From a virus, in IMG/VR virus record IMGVR_UViG_3300025921_000070, positions 1 through 22,404 of that record: DNA of 22,404 nucleotides. One strand, written 5' to 3'. The notes below the pieces were generated by a model. The model saw nothing but the letters and a program-made list of their open reading frames with translations. It had not been told where the DNA came from and did no database searches. Numbering within the stretch: position 1 is the first letter of the stretch; every line of letters begins with the position of its first letter. The position numbers were made by a program, and so were the translations under genes. Of the stretch, positions 7,251 through 13,982 are shown piece by piece.

Positions 7251-7258
7251 TATTTAGT
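7251..7258 (-). promoter_or_regulatory. late-promoter-like box
   Basis: ACTAAATA on the minus strand (6 of 8 to TATAAATA), in the gap between the FkbM-like gene (ends 7261) and the 322-aa gene. Transcription would start near 7245, only 12 bases before the TTG start but 39 before the GTG at 7206. Confidence 0.45.
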
Positions 7259-7260
7259 GT

Positions 7261-7902
7261 TTAGCGATTTTTGGGTATCCAGATGGTGTCAGACACTGAC
7301 TGATCGACGGCCTCATAGCCAAGGTCGGTCATCAAAGTGATAATTTCAGAAGTCTTGCCGCATTCGACGGCGATTACAGGTTTGCATCTGAGAATGGTGT
7401 CTCGCGCCCCCCAGAGAACAGCGTGTTCGAACCGTTCCACGTCCAATTGCAGAAAATCAACGACAGGAAAATTGAAAGAATCAAGCATGACCATTGGCAC
7501 CGTGCCCTTTTGATCAAGGACTTTGAACATGCCGCGATTGGTATGATTCCCTACGTCCATCGCGACTGATGCGGCGCAACCGCCAAGGGCGCAATTGAAC
7601 TTGAAAACGTTCATGCGTTGCGTGTTCATGACCAGACAATGAAAGTTCAGAATGTCAGGTTCAAAGACATAAACAGTTTCAAATAAGTTGGAATAAAGAC
7701 GCGCATAGAGGCCCATATTACCGCCAGCGGCGACGACTACACGACGTTGTTTGACATGAGTAAAATAGCGATTGGAATGAGATAACAACCAATCATCTCT
7801 TGGGCCATCCCATGATCCTGTATCTTCCTTAACCCAAAACCAATCCGTTTCATCGGCTACGATTTCTTTGCGGACATAGATACGGTCGTCAAAATTAGTC
7901 AT
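7261..7902 (-). CDS. FkbM-like SAM-dependent methyltransferase, 213 aa
   Basis: Class I methyltransferase features are visible in order. A glycine-rich SAM loop RVVVAAGGNMGLYARLYS lies at about residues 53-70, the acidic end of strand 2 is VYVFEPDILNFHCL (about 77-90), and a late FkbM-type block VDFLQLDVERFEHAVLWGA is followed by KPVIAVECG. FkbM-family enzymes usually O-methylate sugars or small molecules; here the target could be a virion glycan, host surface sugar or modified base, none of which is shown by the sequence. ATG at 7900-7902 has a strong GAGG SD and overlaps the upstream gene by 8 bases. Its place among head-type genes suggests late expression. Confidence 0.75.
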   Translation of the reverse strand: MTNFDDRIYVRKEIVADETDWFWVKEDTGSWDGPRDDWLLSHSNRYFTHVKQRRVVVAAGGNMGLYARLYSNLFETVYVFEPDILNFHCLVMNTQRMNVFKFNCALGGCAASVAMDVGNHTNRGMFKVLDQKGTVPMVMLDSFNFPVVDFLQLDVERFEHAVLWGARDTILRCKPVIAVECGKTSEIITLMTDLGYEAVDQSVSDTIWIPKNR

Positions 7903-8935
7903 TCTTCCTCAGTTTTTTAATAGTCGTCATAGTCTTTGCTTCGGGAATATTGTGGTTCTCCTTGTCCATATATTTGCCGAAATGAGTAGAGAAGTGATTG
8001 GAAATCAGTTTACGTTGATAAGCGTCTTTTGTCGGGTCCTTATGGAATTTTTTGGATGCCAACAATGTCTGAAATTTCTTTGCTACATTGCGTTTTTCAG
8101 GTGCGCTGAGATTGTTTGCTGCAAACTTGGCGATACCATGGAAGTGTGCCGAATCTTTGACATCCCCCACCTTTGGCCGAACGCCAACAAGGTTGGTCAG
8201 GATTTTGGGAATATCAGTGATCGGTTCGTTTGTAGGAGCGCGCACAAAGACAGGAACACCAAGATGTGTGTCGTTCGTCGGGACGTGTTTTTTACGGAGT
8301 CCATCACGCATATTGAAAGAATGTTTTTCAACGTTGTCTTGATAGTCATATTTTTTACCAGTCTTGACATACCCTGGACCATAACCCTTGGCGGCAGTCA
8401 GGGACTGAATAACGAGATGGCGGCCAGAATTCGGAAGACCATACCCAAGATCGCGCATATGAGAAGTATCGCCCCAATGAGCGAACTTCGTAGGTTCGCC
8501 GTTCTCAAATTTCTTGAAGGCGAAATGAATGTCGTGGTGTTGATTGGTTTTTACGTTTTGGAGAGTGGCGGTGTATTTCGAAGCTTTCTTATCAACATTG
8601 ACAACCTTGAACCCCCCAATCTCACCCTTGAGGTGCTTATCGAGATAGGATTTGCTGTTGTCGGGCACCATGACGTGGAGGTTTTCCATCTTCGAACGGA
8701 CCTTGGTCAACGCTTTGTCTTGGAGATTGTGATTAAAGAAATGCCCAGAGGCCCCAGGAAACGCAGAGCGATTTGCCAGAGCCTTTGAGCCTTTGCCATA
8801 GAGTTTGTTCTTAGTTTTGGCGTCCAGGTCCACCAGGAATTGAAGAAATTCCTTTTGCTTGGTCTTGCGACCGTCTGTCCCTATCGGGCTCGCCTTGATC
8901 TTCTTTTCCGTTAGATATTTTCTGAAATCTGACAT
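7895..8935 (-). CDS. probable internal head protein with capsid-targeting N-terminus, 346 aa
   Basis: The N-terminus MSDFRKYLTEKK resembles the capsid-targeting sequence of T4 internal proteins and Alt (MKTYQEFIAEA): a short amphipathic start ending in an L-x-E prohead-protease site (LTE, residues 8-10). By that analogy it would be packed in the prohead, trimmed after E10 and perhaps injected. The body is basic with several histidine-containing stretches (HHDIHFAFKKFENGEP, FAHWGDTSHMRDLGYG) and a tail of TIKKLRKND; no enzyme family is recognised. The start lies 125 bases inside the 3' end of the upstream gene, an unusually long overlap. A late-promoter-like box lies upstream at 9053-9060. Confidence 0.6.
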   Translation of the reverse strand: MSDFRKYLTEKKIKASPIGTDGRKTKQKEFLQFLVDLDAKTKNKLYGKGSKALANRSAFPGASGHFFNHNLQDKALTKVRSKMENLHVMVPDNSKSYLDKHLKGEIGGFKVVNVDKKASKYTATLQNVKTNQHHDIHFAFKKFENGEPTKFAHWGDTSHMRDLGYGLPNSGRHLVIQSLTAAKGYGPGYVKTGKKYDYQDNVEKHSFNMRDGLRKKHVPTNDTHLGVPVFVRAPTNEPITDIPKILTNLVGVRPKVGDVKDSAHFHGIAKFAANNLSAPEKRNVAKKFQTLLASKKFHKDPTKDAYQRKLISNHFSTHFGKYMDKENHNIPEAKTMTTIKKLRKND

Positions 8936-9944
8936 TCGTTAATATTTTCTTTTCGAGTGTCACGTTCACCCCGCCTTCTGATCGACTACCAGCGCGTCCG
9001 TTTACCTCGATGTTGGCGGCTCCAAATTGAAAACAGCACCTTCCTTGTTTCTTATTTAGAGGAATCGGTGTGTCAAACATTTCGAGATAGTTGTTCACGT
9101 CATTCATGTAGTCATAGACTTTAATATTGGCAGTTGTATCAGGCTGTATTTCGGCGTCGAACATAACCGTAGAAAGAACATTAGGGTCGTTTGGCTCAGG
9201 AATGTTTGTGAGAACACGAAATACTCTGTGTTGATGGTCAGGAAGTTGACTGACAATAGTATAAAATTCGTCAGCCATTTCTGAATTAGAACCAGAGGAT
9301 GATTTTAGTAATACCTTATAAAATTCTGTGATAACTTCACGTTCAGGGTGTTCAATTTCTCCACGTTTAATCTTACGAATAGTCGAGCGCTGATCACTAT
9401 TCAACGATTCGAGTTCTTCGCCAAATATCGATTTGATCAACGGCTGATTGCGAGCAACAAAAGCATCGGCGTCATCAATCTTGTCGTCAATCAACGTGGC
9501 GATTTTCTGAGGGAGGCCACTCGACACTCCGTAGGCATCTTTGTATATTTCATCAAGTTTCTGGGCCAAAGTAACAGGGTGTGAGGTGAATACCTTAACA
9601 CGACGATTGGGGGCACCATACTTGAGAGAGATGCCAAACCAAGTATTGTCAAATGCCAGAACAATATCGGCTGGTGATTCTTTACCAGTTAACTCCTTTA
9701 CACCTTTTTTCTGTTTGCGCCCCATACAGTGAGCTTCCTTCACAATACCAAAAGGTTTGACAAAATCTACCAGCACATCGGCCACTACAGTAGCATCACT
9801 CCAAGTTTTGAAACAATACTGTTCATCCAAGTCAGTTGTTATAGGCTCTGACTCATCAAAATTCCACGAGCATAATCTATTTACATTATAGGTTACAAAT
9901 TCTTCACATAGAAAGCCACGTTTCGCGATTACAGTTCCGCGCAT
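8811..9944 (-). CDS. nuclease-like phage protein, 377 aa
   Basis: Around residues 88-108 the sequence ESPADIVLAFDNTWFGISLK has the spacing of a PD-(D/E)xK-like active site (acidic residue in a strand, then a hydrophobic strand ending SLK), with Ser in place of the usual Glu/Asp. It is followed by KVFTSHPV. I infer a restriction-endonuclease-like fold with low certainty. The last conserved-looking part is about residues 315-340 (GRCCFQFGAANIEVNGR); the final 40 residues are a charged tail read through the start of the next gene, so the natural end may once have been earlier. ATG at 9942-9944 has a good GGAG SD. Confidence 0.6.
   Translation of the reverse strand: MRGTVIAKRGFLCEEFVTYNVNRLCSWNFDESEPITTDLDEQYCFKTWSDATVVADVLVDFVKPFGIVKEAHCMGRKQKKGVKELTGKESPADIVLAFDNTWFGISLKYGAPNRRVKVFTSHPVTLAQKLDEIYKDAYGVSSGLPQKIATLIDDKIDDADAFVARNQPLIKSIFGEELESLNSDQRSTIRKIKRGEIEHPEREVITEFYKVLLKSSSGSNSEMADEFYTIVSQLPDHQHRVFRVLTNIPEPNDPNVLSTVMFDAEIQPDTTANIKVYDYMNDVNNYLEMFDTPIPLNKKQGRCCFQFGAANIEVNGRAGSRSEGGVNVTLEKKILTNVRFQKISNGKEDQGEPDRDRRSQDQAKGISSIPGGPGRQN
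9053..9060 (-). promoter_or_regulatory. late-promoter-like box inside upstream gene
   Basis: TCTAAATA on the minus strand (7 of 8 to TATAAATA), the same octamer found before both GIY-YIG genes and the HNH gene. It lies in the 3' part of the nuclease-like gene, 118 bases before the ATG of the probable internal head protein (8935). Confidence 0.45.
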
Positions 9945-9969
9945 TCAGTCTCCATATTTTTTATTGATT

Positions 9970-10377
9970 TTAGGCGGCTAAGGCCGTCTCTTTGATCCAA
10001 ATGGGAGCGTTACGCTTTGTCCATTGGTTTGTGCCATACGTTCTGGCATACCAGTTCCGAAATGAAATCGTCGGGTCTATCTGGCAAAGTTCGGGAATTA
10101 TATCACATTTGATGGAAGTCATGTAGTTCAATCCCTGTATTTCAGGAACCGCATTCAACATCAAATCTTCCTTGTGAGGGCGGCGGAAACGATATAGATG
10201 TTCGTCAGACACTGCCGTCAGATAATCTTTTGTCCATTCCCAATTCACTGTTGACTCCATAATCCACTTCGCCCAACTCTCATGCTTTAGAATAGTCAAA
10301 ATGGATGTTTCTCGGATATGAAGATCGCACAACCATTGCACTGATTGTTGCGGCGAATGCGACAAATAAAATATCAT
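9970..10377 (-). CDS. conserved hypothetical phage protein, 135 aa
   Basis: Starts MIFYLSHSPQQSVQWLCDLH. The order of features resembles, from memory, a widespread uncharacterised phage family: an early WL-D-xH segment, a Trp-rich middle (WAKWIMESTVNWEWTKDYL), then DEHLYRFRRPHK, and a C-terminal FRNWYARTYGTNQWTKR ending in PIWIKE. In that family the middle typically reads like ARESxxNYxWL...DEYxxRYxKxHKS. No function is established. The ATG follows the TGA of the upstream gene directly (TGAATG at 10375-10380), implying coupling. Confidence 0.7.
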   Translation of the reverse strand: MIFYLSHSPQQSVQWLCDLHIRETSILTILKHESWAKWIMESTVNWEWTKDYLTAVSDEHLYRFRRPHKEDLMLNAVPEIQGLNYMTSIKCDIIPELCQIDPTISFRNWYARTYGTNQWTKRNAPIWIKETALAA

Positions 10378-10623
10378 TCAGAAATCCTTCTTGATTACTT
10401 CGTTAAATGATACATTGGTCTTTACGGCTTCAAAATTCAGCGTGAAGAATGGAACAGGCTCGACAGGCTGAATAATAAGATCAAGTGTGATCGTCTCAGC
10501 TTTGTCATTGATATCCAGCACGTATCCAACAAGTTTAGGACAGTGTTCGCTTGGGTTGTTTTTCCAATACTCTAAGTCTTCAATCTTCCAATCGATGAAT
10601 GTCTGAAAACTCTTACTTCTCAT
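10378..10623 (-). CDS. hypothetical protein, 81 aa, tail-sheath-end-like C-terminus
   Basis: I start at the ATG at 10621-10623 because upstream codons in this frame lie inside the methyltransferase gene; the longer frame to 10710 would overlap it by 98 bases. The protein begins MRSKSFQTFIDWKIED. Its C-terminus FFTLNFEAVKTNVSFNEVI resembles the last beta strand region of T4-type tail sheath proteins (pattern FixLxFxAxxTGVxFxEv). It may be a small standalone domain related to sheath or sheath-initiator proteins; this is low-confidence recognition. It ends in TGA directly joined to the next ATG. Confidence 0.55.
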   Translation of the reverse strand: MRSKSFQTFIDWKIEDLEYWKNNPSEHCPKLVGYVLDINDKAETITLDLIIQPVEPVPFFTLNFEAVKTNVSFNEVIKKDF

Positions 10624-11161
10624 AGTGATACCATAACTGCGGGAAGTCATAGGATTGTTGCCAGACATACCATGCATGATTCTGGCTCGGTGAAGCCGTG
10701 GCAGGTTCAAACCATGTGATGCGTTTGGTCAGGACAAGCTTGCCTGCGAAGCTCAAGAGGCCATGGTTCTCACAGAAGATATCACGACGGGTCTTGGCGG
10801 AATCGAAATCGACTGGCAGCAACATAGCAATAAACCCCTCGGGATTACCGCTAAGCAATTTCAGACTGTGACGAATGAATTTCTCGGCATCTTTCCCGAA
10901 GGGTGGATTCGTTATTACACTATTACAATTTTTTGGCATCTTGGTTGTTTGCAAGAAATCGACACCACTATCCCCATAATCAGTAACCAAATCAGAACTG
11001 TATGTTGCAAACAACGTTTTTGAAATATTTCCAGAAGCGCAGGCAGGTTCCCAAAATAATACGTTGTCAGGTATAAGCGGTTGAAGTGCTAAGGCTACCC
11101 AAGGCGGTGTCTCATATTTATCAAGATATTTACGATCATATCCACTTTTTCTTTGACTCAT
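10613..11161 (-). CDS. DNA adenine-type methyltransferase, 182 aa
   Basis: Amino-methyltransferase motifs are clear. Motif I is FWEPACASGNIS (about residues 36-47), giving the SAM-binding EPA-x-G loop, and catalytic motif IV is ITNPPFGKDA (about residues 83-92), the NPPF signature of N6-adenine (or N4-cytosine) methylases. The N-terminus DRKYLDKYETPPWV is typical of short phage methylases that follow this layout. No target-recognition domain is visible at this length, so specificity is unknown. It could protect phage DNA from host restriction. ATG overlaps the upstream stop by ATGA (11158-11161). Confidence 0.82.
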   Translation of the reverse strand: MSQRKSGYDRKYLDKYETPPWVALALQPLIPDNVLFWEPACASGNISKTLFATYSSDLVTDYGDSGVDFLQTTKMPKNCNSVITNPPFGKDAEKFIRHSLKLLSGNPEGFIAMLLPVDFDSAKTRRDIFCENHGLLSFAGKLVLTKRITWFEPATASPSQNHAWYVWQQSYDFPQLWYHYEK

Positions 11162-11469
11162 GCAGGCCGAAGTTCTTGAAAACTAACACCAGTCTTTCGC
11201 ATTACAGTATTGATTTGTCGCAAGTCGTCGTCTTTTTTGATATAAACAACATAATATAGTTCATTATTATCAATGACTTCATGTGAATTATTACTTTCAT
11301 CGCATACTTGTTCTATCTCATAACCTTCTTCTATGAGGTTTGAGAGATAAGGAAACATGCTGATGCGCAAATCTTCGCGAGTTTGTTGGTTGTTAACTTC
11401 AAACCAAAAGTGACTTACAACTTGTTCGATATGAGTTTCTAAGTCTTCAATTACTTTTTGGGATATCAA
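11158..11469 (-). CDS. tail-sheath C-terminal-domain-like small protein, 103 aa
   Basis: The stretch FEVNNQQTREDLRISMFPYL, then CDESNNSHEVIDNNELYYVV, then YIKKDDDLRQINTVM and RKTGVSFQEL, follows the C-terminal domain of T4-like tail sheath proteins motif by motif (FExNDxxTR...VxPyL...vvCDexNNtxevIDnNElyvdiYiKP...TGVsF). Here it is a standalone protein with an extra N-terminal helix. T4-type phages have sheath-related small proteins, so this may be a tail-associated factor or a sheath fragment; the similarity is from memory. The start is TTG at 11467-11469 with AAGGA 8 nt upstream, overlapping the previous gene by 23 bases. Confidence 0.62.
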   Translation of the reverse strand: MISQKVIEDLETHIEQVVSHFWFEVNNQQTREDLRISMFPYLSNLIEEGYEIEQVCDESNNSHEVIDNNELYYVVYIKKDDDLRQINTVMRKTGVSFQELRPA

Positions 11470-11641
11470 TAGATTGATCCTTTACATATATGAAAAAGCG
11501 TGGCGTCTCGCCAGCGAACCCGCATCCTGAGTTCAAACGGCTGGCCAAAATTTTAGCTTCTTCTTTGGATTTCAAAATTTGGATGACAAAGCCAGTTGAG
11601 TATTCAATGACCTTCGATCCGTCGTATTTATATTTCTTCAT
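11447..11641 (-). CDS. hypothetical protein, 64 aa
   Basis: Begins MKKYKYDGSKVIEYSTGFVI. I prefer the ATG at 11639-11641 because it forms a 4-base ATGA overlap with the stop of the upstream gene; a longer start at 11653 adds MVVV. The segment SRLNSGCGFAGETPRFFI looks like a short motif common in small T4-like phage proteins (LN-x-G-x-GF-x-G-x-TPxFF) of unknown function. A perfect TATAAATA octamer lies over codons 3-6 (11625-11632, minus strand) and may be chance or a late promoter for the next gene. Confidence 0.6.
   Translation of the reverse strand: MKKYKYDGSKVIEYSTGFVIQILKSKEEAKILASRLNSGCGFAGETPRFFIYVKDQSIDIPKSN
11625..11632 (-). promoter_or_regulatory. TATAAATA octamer, possible late promoter
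   Basis: Exact T4 late-promoter core on the minus strand, inside the coding start of the 64-aa gene. It would direct transcription into the sheath-like and methyltransferase genes. Because it encodes Lys-Tyr-Lys-Tyr codons it may be coincidence. Confidence 0.3.
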
Positions 11642-11916
11642 AACCACCACCATTCAAAAAATACCATGACAGGCCAGTTCTTTCCAGGAAAGATGAATCC
11701 CGTTGTATACCACGTATAGGCATCATACCACCGATAACGTTTATCGGCTGGCCAATACCACGGTTTGCAGGCCCGTAACCACTTCCTGCGATTAGCATTG
11801 CGATATTCAAGCCAGCGGTCGTAGGCATCCCAATAGCATTCAACTCCACCAGGAAGATCAAAATCGTAATCGTCTCGATCGGGCTTCAAAACTTGTTTAT
11901 TTGAATGGGTAGTCAT
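11638..11916 (-). CDS. hypothetical Trp/Tyr-rich protein, 92 aa
   Basis: Start taken at the ATG at 11914-11916 (MTTHSNKQVLKPDRDDYDFD); a TTG nine codons earlier would increase the overlap with the helicase gene. It is unusually aromatic: YWDAYDRWLEYRNANRRKW and CKPWYWPADKRYRWYDAYT in the middle, and FFEWWWL at the end. No family is recognised. The gene overlaps the 3' end of the helicase by 20 bases and is coupled downstream by ATGA. Confidence 0.55.
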   Translation of the reverse strand: MTTHSNKQVLKPDRDDYDFDLPGGVECYWDAYDRWLEYRNANRRKWLRACKPWYWPADKRYRWYDAYTWYTTGFIFPGKNWPVMVFFEWWWL

Positions 11917-13267
11917 CGTCGTTTTCCAAGTCTCGTTTGCCAAATTCGGTCAGGTCCATGATTGGGCCAGACTCTGCAATATCTTCCTTAGGGTCTTCCA
12001 AGTCATAGAGGCGCATCTTCGGGCGATCCAAACCGACCACAAACTTGTTCATGTAGGACACATCACCGTCGCGGTTCTTCAACTGTTTGAAGAACACATG
12101 ATCGAGGTTTTCGTCCTTTCCAGGCATCATGGCCACGAGCAAGTCGCAAGTGTGAGGTAGACCCATCGACTCTGATGTGTTCTCCATTTCAATATCAGAG
12201 TTCTTGAAGCCTTCACGATTGACCTGTGTCGCCGTCACGATAGGACATTCATACTCGACACCAAGGCCGCGCAGTTCTTCGGCAATGGCCTTGACATACG
12301 TGTAGGAATTGACTGTGCCACCCATCTTGAGGCGTGACGACAGACAAATGTTGATGTAGTCGATATAAATGATATCGGGAACAAACTTCTTCTTGAGCTT
12401 GGCTTCCTGTAGAACATGACGAAAGTGATTGACACCAGCCGATGCCGTAGGAAATTCACGAATGATCAACTTGCCAGCAATCGAGGCTTTTTTACGGGCA
12501 AGCTTGTCCTTGAACATTGCCTTGGGATAGCCGCGTAGTTCCTTGATAGGAATGTCCAAGAGATTGGCGTCAATACGCATACCAATCTTCTCAGCAGCCA
12601 TTTCCATAGTGATGTAAAGGACATTGTAACCTTGCTCCATCTGAAAGGCAGCTTCGTTCGCCATGAGACGAGATTTGCCGCCACCTGTAGGGGCAATGAA
12701 ACATATGAGCGATTTGGTTGGTGCTCCTCCATCGGTGATAGTGTTGAGAGTCTTGAGACTCCATGGAATGCGCTTTTCATCCTTGTTATAGAAATCAAAG
12801 CGTTCCATGGCATCTTCGATGTAATCGTGGCCTATGCGATTATCGAACGTGACGGCCAGCGCATCCTCAAAAATTTGAGTGATAGCACCTCGATCAAGGT
12901 CTGATTTGCCGCCGCGTATCTCGATAGCCTTGGAAAGTGCATTGTCGAGTGCCTGTTGCTTGCACCATTCCTCGGTCTTATCGACCAACCATTGTTCGTT
13001 GGTTTCTTCTTCGGGTCGCAACTCGATCATCAACTCCTTGGCATCGCGGAAAACGTGTTCGTTGATGCCAGTGGTATTATTCAGTTCGACAAGCAGAGCT
13101 TCCCGCGTCGGGAAAGTGTTATACTTGAGAACGAATGAATTGAGGATATCGTAAGTTAGGCGATAATGTTTGGTTTGAAAGTATTCAGCCTTGACGAACG
13201 GTAAGACTTTTCGAGCATAGGTCTCGTTGAAGACGAGGTGACTTAATACGATTAGTGAAGTGTCTAT
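11897..13267 (-). CDS. 41: replicative DNA helicase, T4 gp41-like (non-standard start)
   Basis: DnaB-type hexameric helicase that unwinds the fork and recruits primase. Walker A FIAPTGGGKSRLM lies at about residues 190-202 and Walker B IIYIDY at about 299-304, followed by the DnaB-like SYTYVKAIAEELR and TATQVNREG segments. The shortest standard frame begins at TTG/ATG 13028-13033 (378 aa), but the same frame continues open for 78 codons upstream and encodes LIVLSHLVFNETYARKVLPF...AEYFQT, matching the T4 gp41 N-terminus (IILSHLIFDQAYFSKVWPY). With this part it is 456 aa against 475 in T4. No ATG, GTG or TTG occurs there; ATA at 13265-13267 has GGAG 7 nt upstream and overlaps the TAG stop of the preceding gene. 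Confidence 0.88.
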   Translation of the reverse strand: MDTSLIVLSHLVFNETYARKVLPFVKAEYFQTKHYRLTYDILNSFVLKYNTFPTREALLVELNNTTGINEHVFRDAKELMIELRPEEETNEQWLVDKTEEWCKQQALDNALSKAIEIRGGKSDLDRGAITQIFEDALAVTFDNRIGHDYIEDAMERFDFYNKDEKRIPWSLKTLNTITDGGAPTKSLICFIAPTGGGKSRLMANEAAFQMEQGYNVLYITMEMAAEKIGMRIDANLLDIPIKELRGYPKAMFKDKLARKKASIAGKLIIREFPTASAGVNHFRHVLQEAKLKKKFVPDIIYIDYINICLSSRLKMGGTVNSYTYVKAIAEELRGLGVEYECPIVTATQVNREGFKNSDIEMENTSESMGLPHTCDLLVAMMPGKDENLDHVFFKQLKNRDGDVSYMNKFVVGLDRPKMRLYDLEDPKEDIAESGPIMDLTEFGKRDLENDDDYPFK

Positions 13268-13446
13268 TCTTTGACTCCAAAATATTGTATGAACTCAGAA
13301 TCGGTCATGGTTTTCAACTGATCGAGTTCGGTTTCAAGATGTGTTTTGTAAATGTCGCGAATTTCTTCTACTGAATATCCAGCGGATTCGGTGGCAGGCA
13401 CAACGCGAAATGAACAGTTGCTATGGTATTTGAAGGAATATTTCAC
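13264..13446 (-). CDS. hypothetical protein, 60 aa, between uvsX and gene 41
   Basis: It starts with GTG at 13444-13446 in a 4-base GTGA overlap with the uvsX C-terminal gene and reads (M)KYSFKYHSNCSFRVVPATE...TDSEFIQYFGVKE. In T4 the gene between uvsX and 41 is gene 40; this ORF holds the same place but is shorter and I see no resemblance. It is one of only two ORFs in the window that end in TAG. Reading through would add three residues before a TAA. Its end overlaps the presumed AUA start of the helicase, so the two are likely translationally coupled. Confidence 0.65.
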   Translation of the reverse strand: MKYSFKYHSNCSFRVVPATESAGYSVEEIRDIYKTHLETELDQLKTMTDSEFIQYFGVKE

Positions 13447-13982
13447 TCGACTTCATCCTCTGTATCGAGTTCTCCATCATCTGTTCCATCATCTACATCT
13501 TTTGCCTTTCCGTAGCAGAACTCCTTCTTGACAGCTTCATCAAGCGTAGTCAGTAACTCAGTTGTCCAATACTTCTCAGGTTCAAGGCGCAGAGCCTTGG
13601 TCGTGACTTTCGTCCCGTCTGGTAGTTCCACTGAGAGTTTGGTGACAGGCTTAATTATACCATGTTTCAAGCCCAAATCCAATAGTCCATAGTATCGATC
13701 AAGCCCATCCGTGAAAGAAAGTTTGAGTTTGACTTCGATCTTCTCACGCGTCAGTCGCGACTTGTGCATCTTGACAGTAATGAAATTACCCCGCACAACT
13801 TTATCCTTGCCCGTGCCTTCGGCGTCTTGTGCCTTAGACAGGAAGATGATCGAACTTGCTGCGTACTTGAGGCCAGAATTATGCGTAATGATTCCATTAT
13901 CTAAAATGTAATGATGTGCGTCTTTCACAGTAATATCGTATACAGGGCAGGTTTCGATTTTTCTAATTCCCGTTATTCGCAT
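13443..13982 (-). CDS. uvsX: UvsX recombinase, C-terminal half with split-intein IntC
   Basis: Residues 1-35 are the C-terminal piece of an intein: block F VYDITVKDAHHYILDNG and block G IITHN, with the catalytic His34-Asn35, followed by Ser36 as the +1 residue. Residues 36-179 are the C-extein, SGLKYAASSIIFLSKAQD onwards, the part of RecA/UvsX after the conserved GG motif, ending in an acidic tail (DDGTDDGELDTEDEVE) like T4 UvsX. The ATG at 13980-13982 has an AAGGA SD, so it is translated separately and must be joined to the N-half by protein trans-splicing. It overlaps the HNH gene by 10 bases. Spliced exteins total 368 aa against 391 in T4. Confidence 0.88.
   Translation of the reverse strand: MRITGIRKIETCPVYDITVKDAHHYILDNGIITHNSGLKYAASSIIFLSKAQDAEGTGKDKVVRGNFITVKMHKSRLTREKIEVKLKLSFTDGLDRYYGLLDLGLKHGIIKPVTKLSVELPDGTKVTTKALRLEPEKYWTTELLTTLDEAVKKEFCYGKAKDVDDGTDDGELDTEDEVE

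Noticed and set aside
7952-8788. 278-codon open frame on the plus strand
   Set aside because: It lies antisense to the internal head protein gene, has no SD, and no other plus-strand gene exists in the window.
11115-11122. GATAAATA late-like box in the methyltransferase gene
   Set aside because: It lies within the N-terminal codons (DKYETP), and no gene start follows at a suitable distance.
13264-13275. TAG readthrough joining the 60-aa ORF to the helicase
   Set aside because: Reading through the TAG gives only three more codons before a TAA, and the helicase is in another frame.
13652-13660. TGGTATAAT extended -10 inside uvsX C-half
   Set aside because: It encodes conserved-looking residues (HGIIKP), no fitting -35 was noted, and no gene starts nearby.
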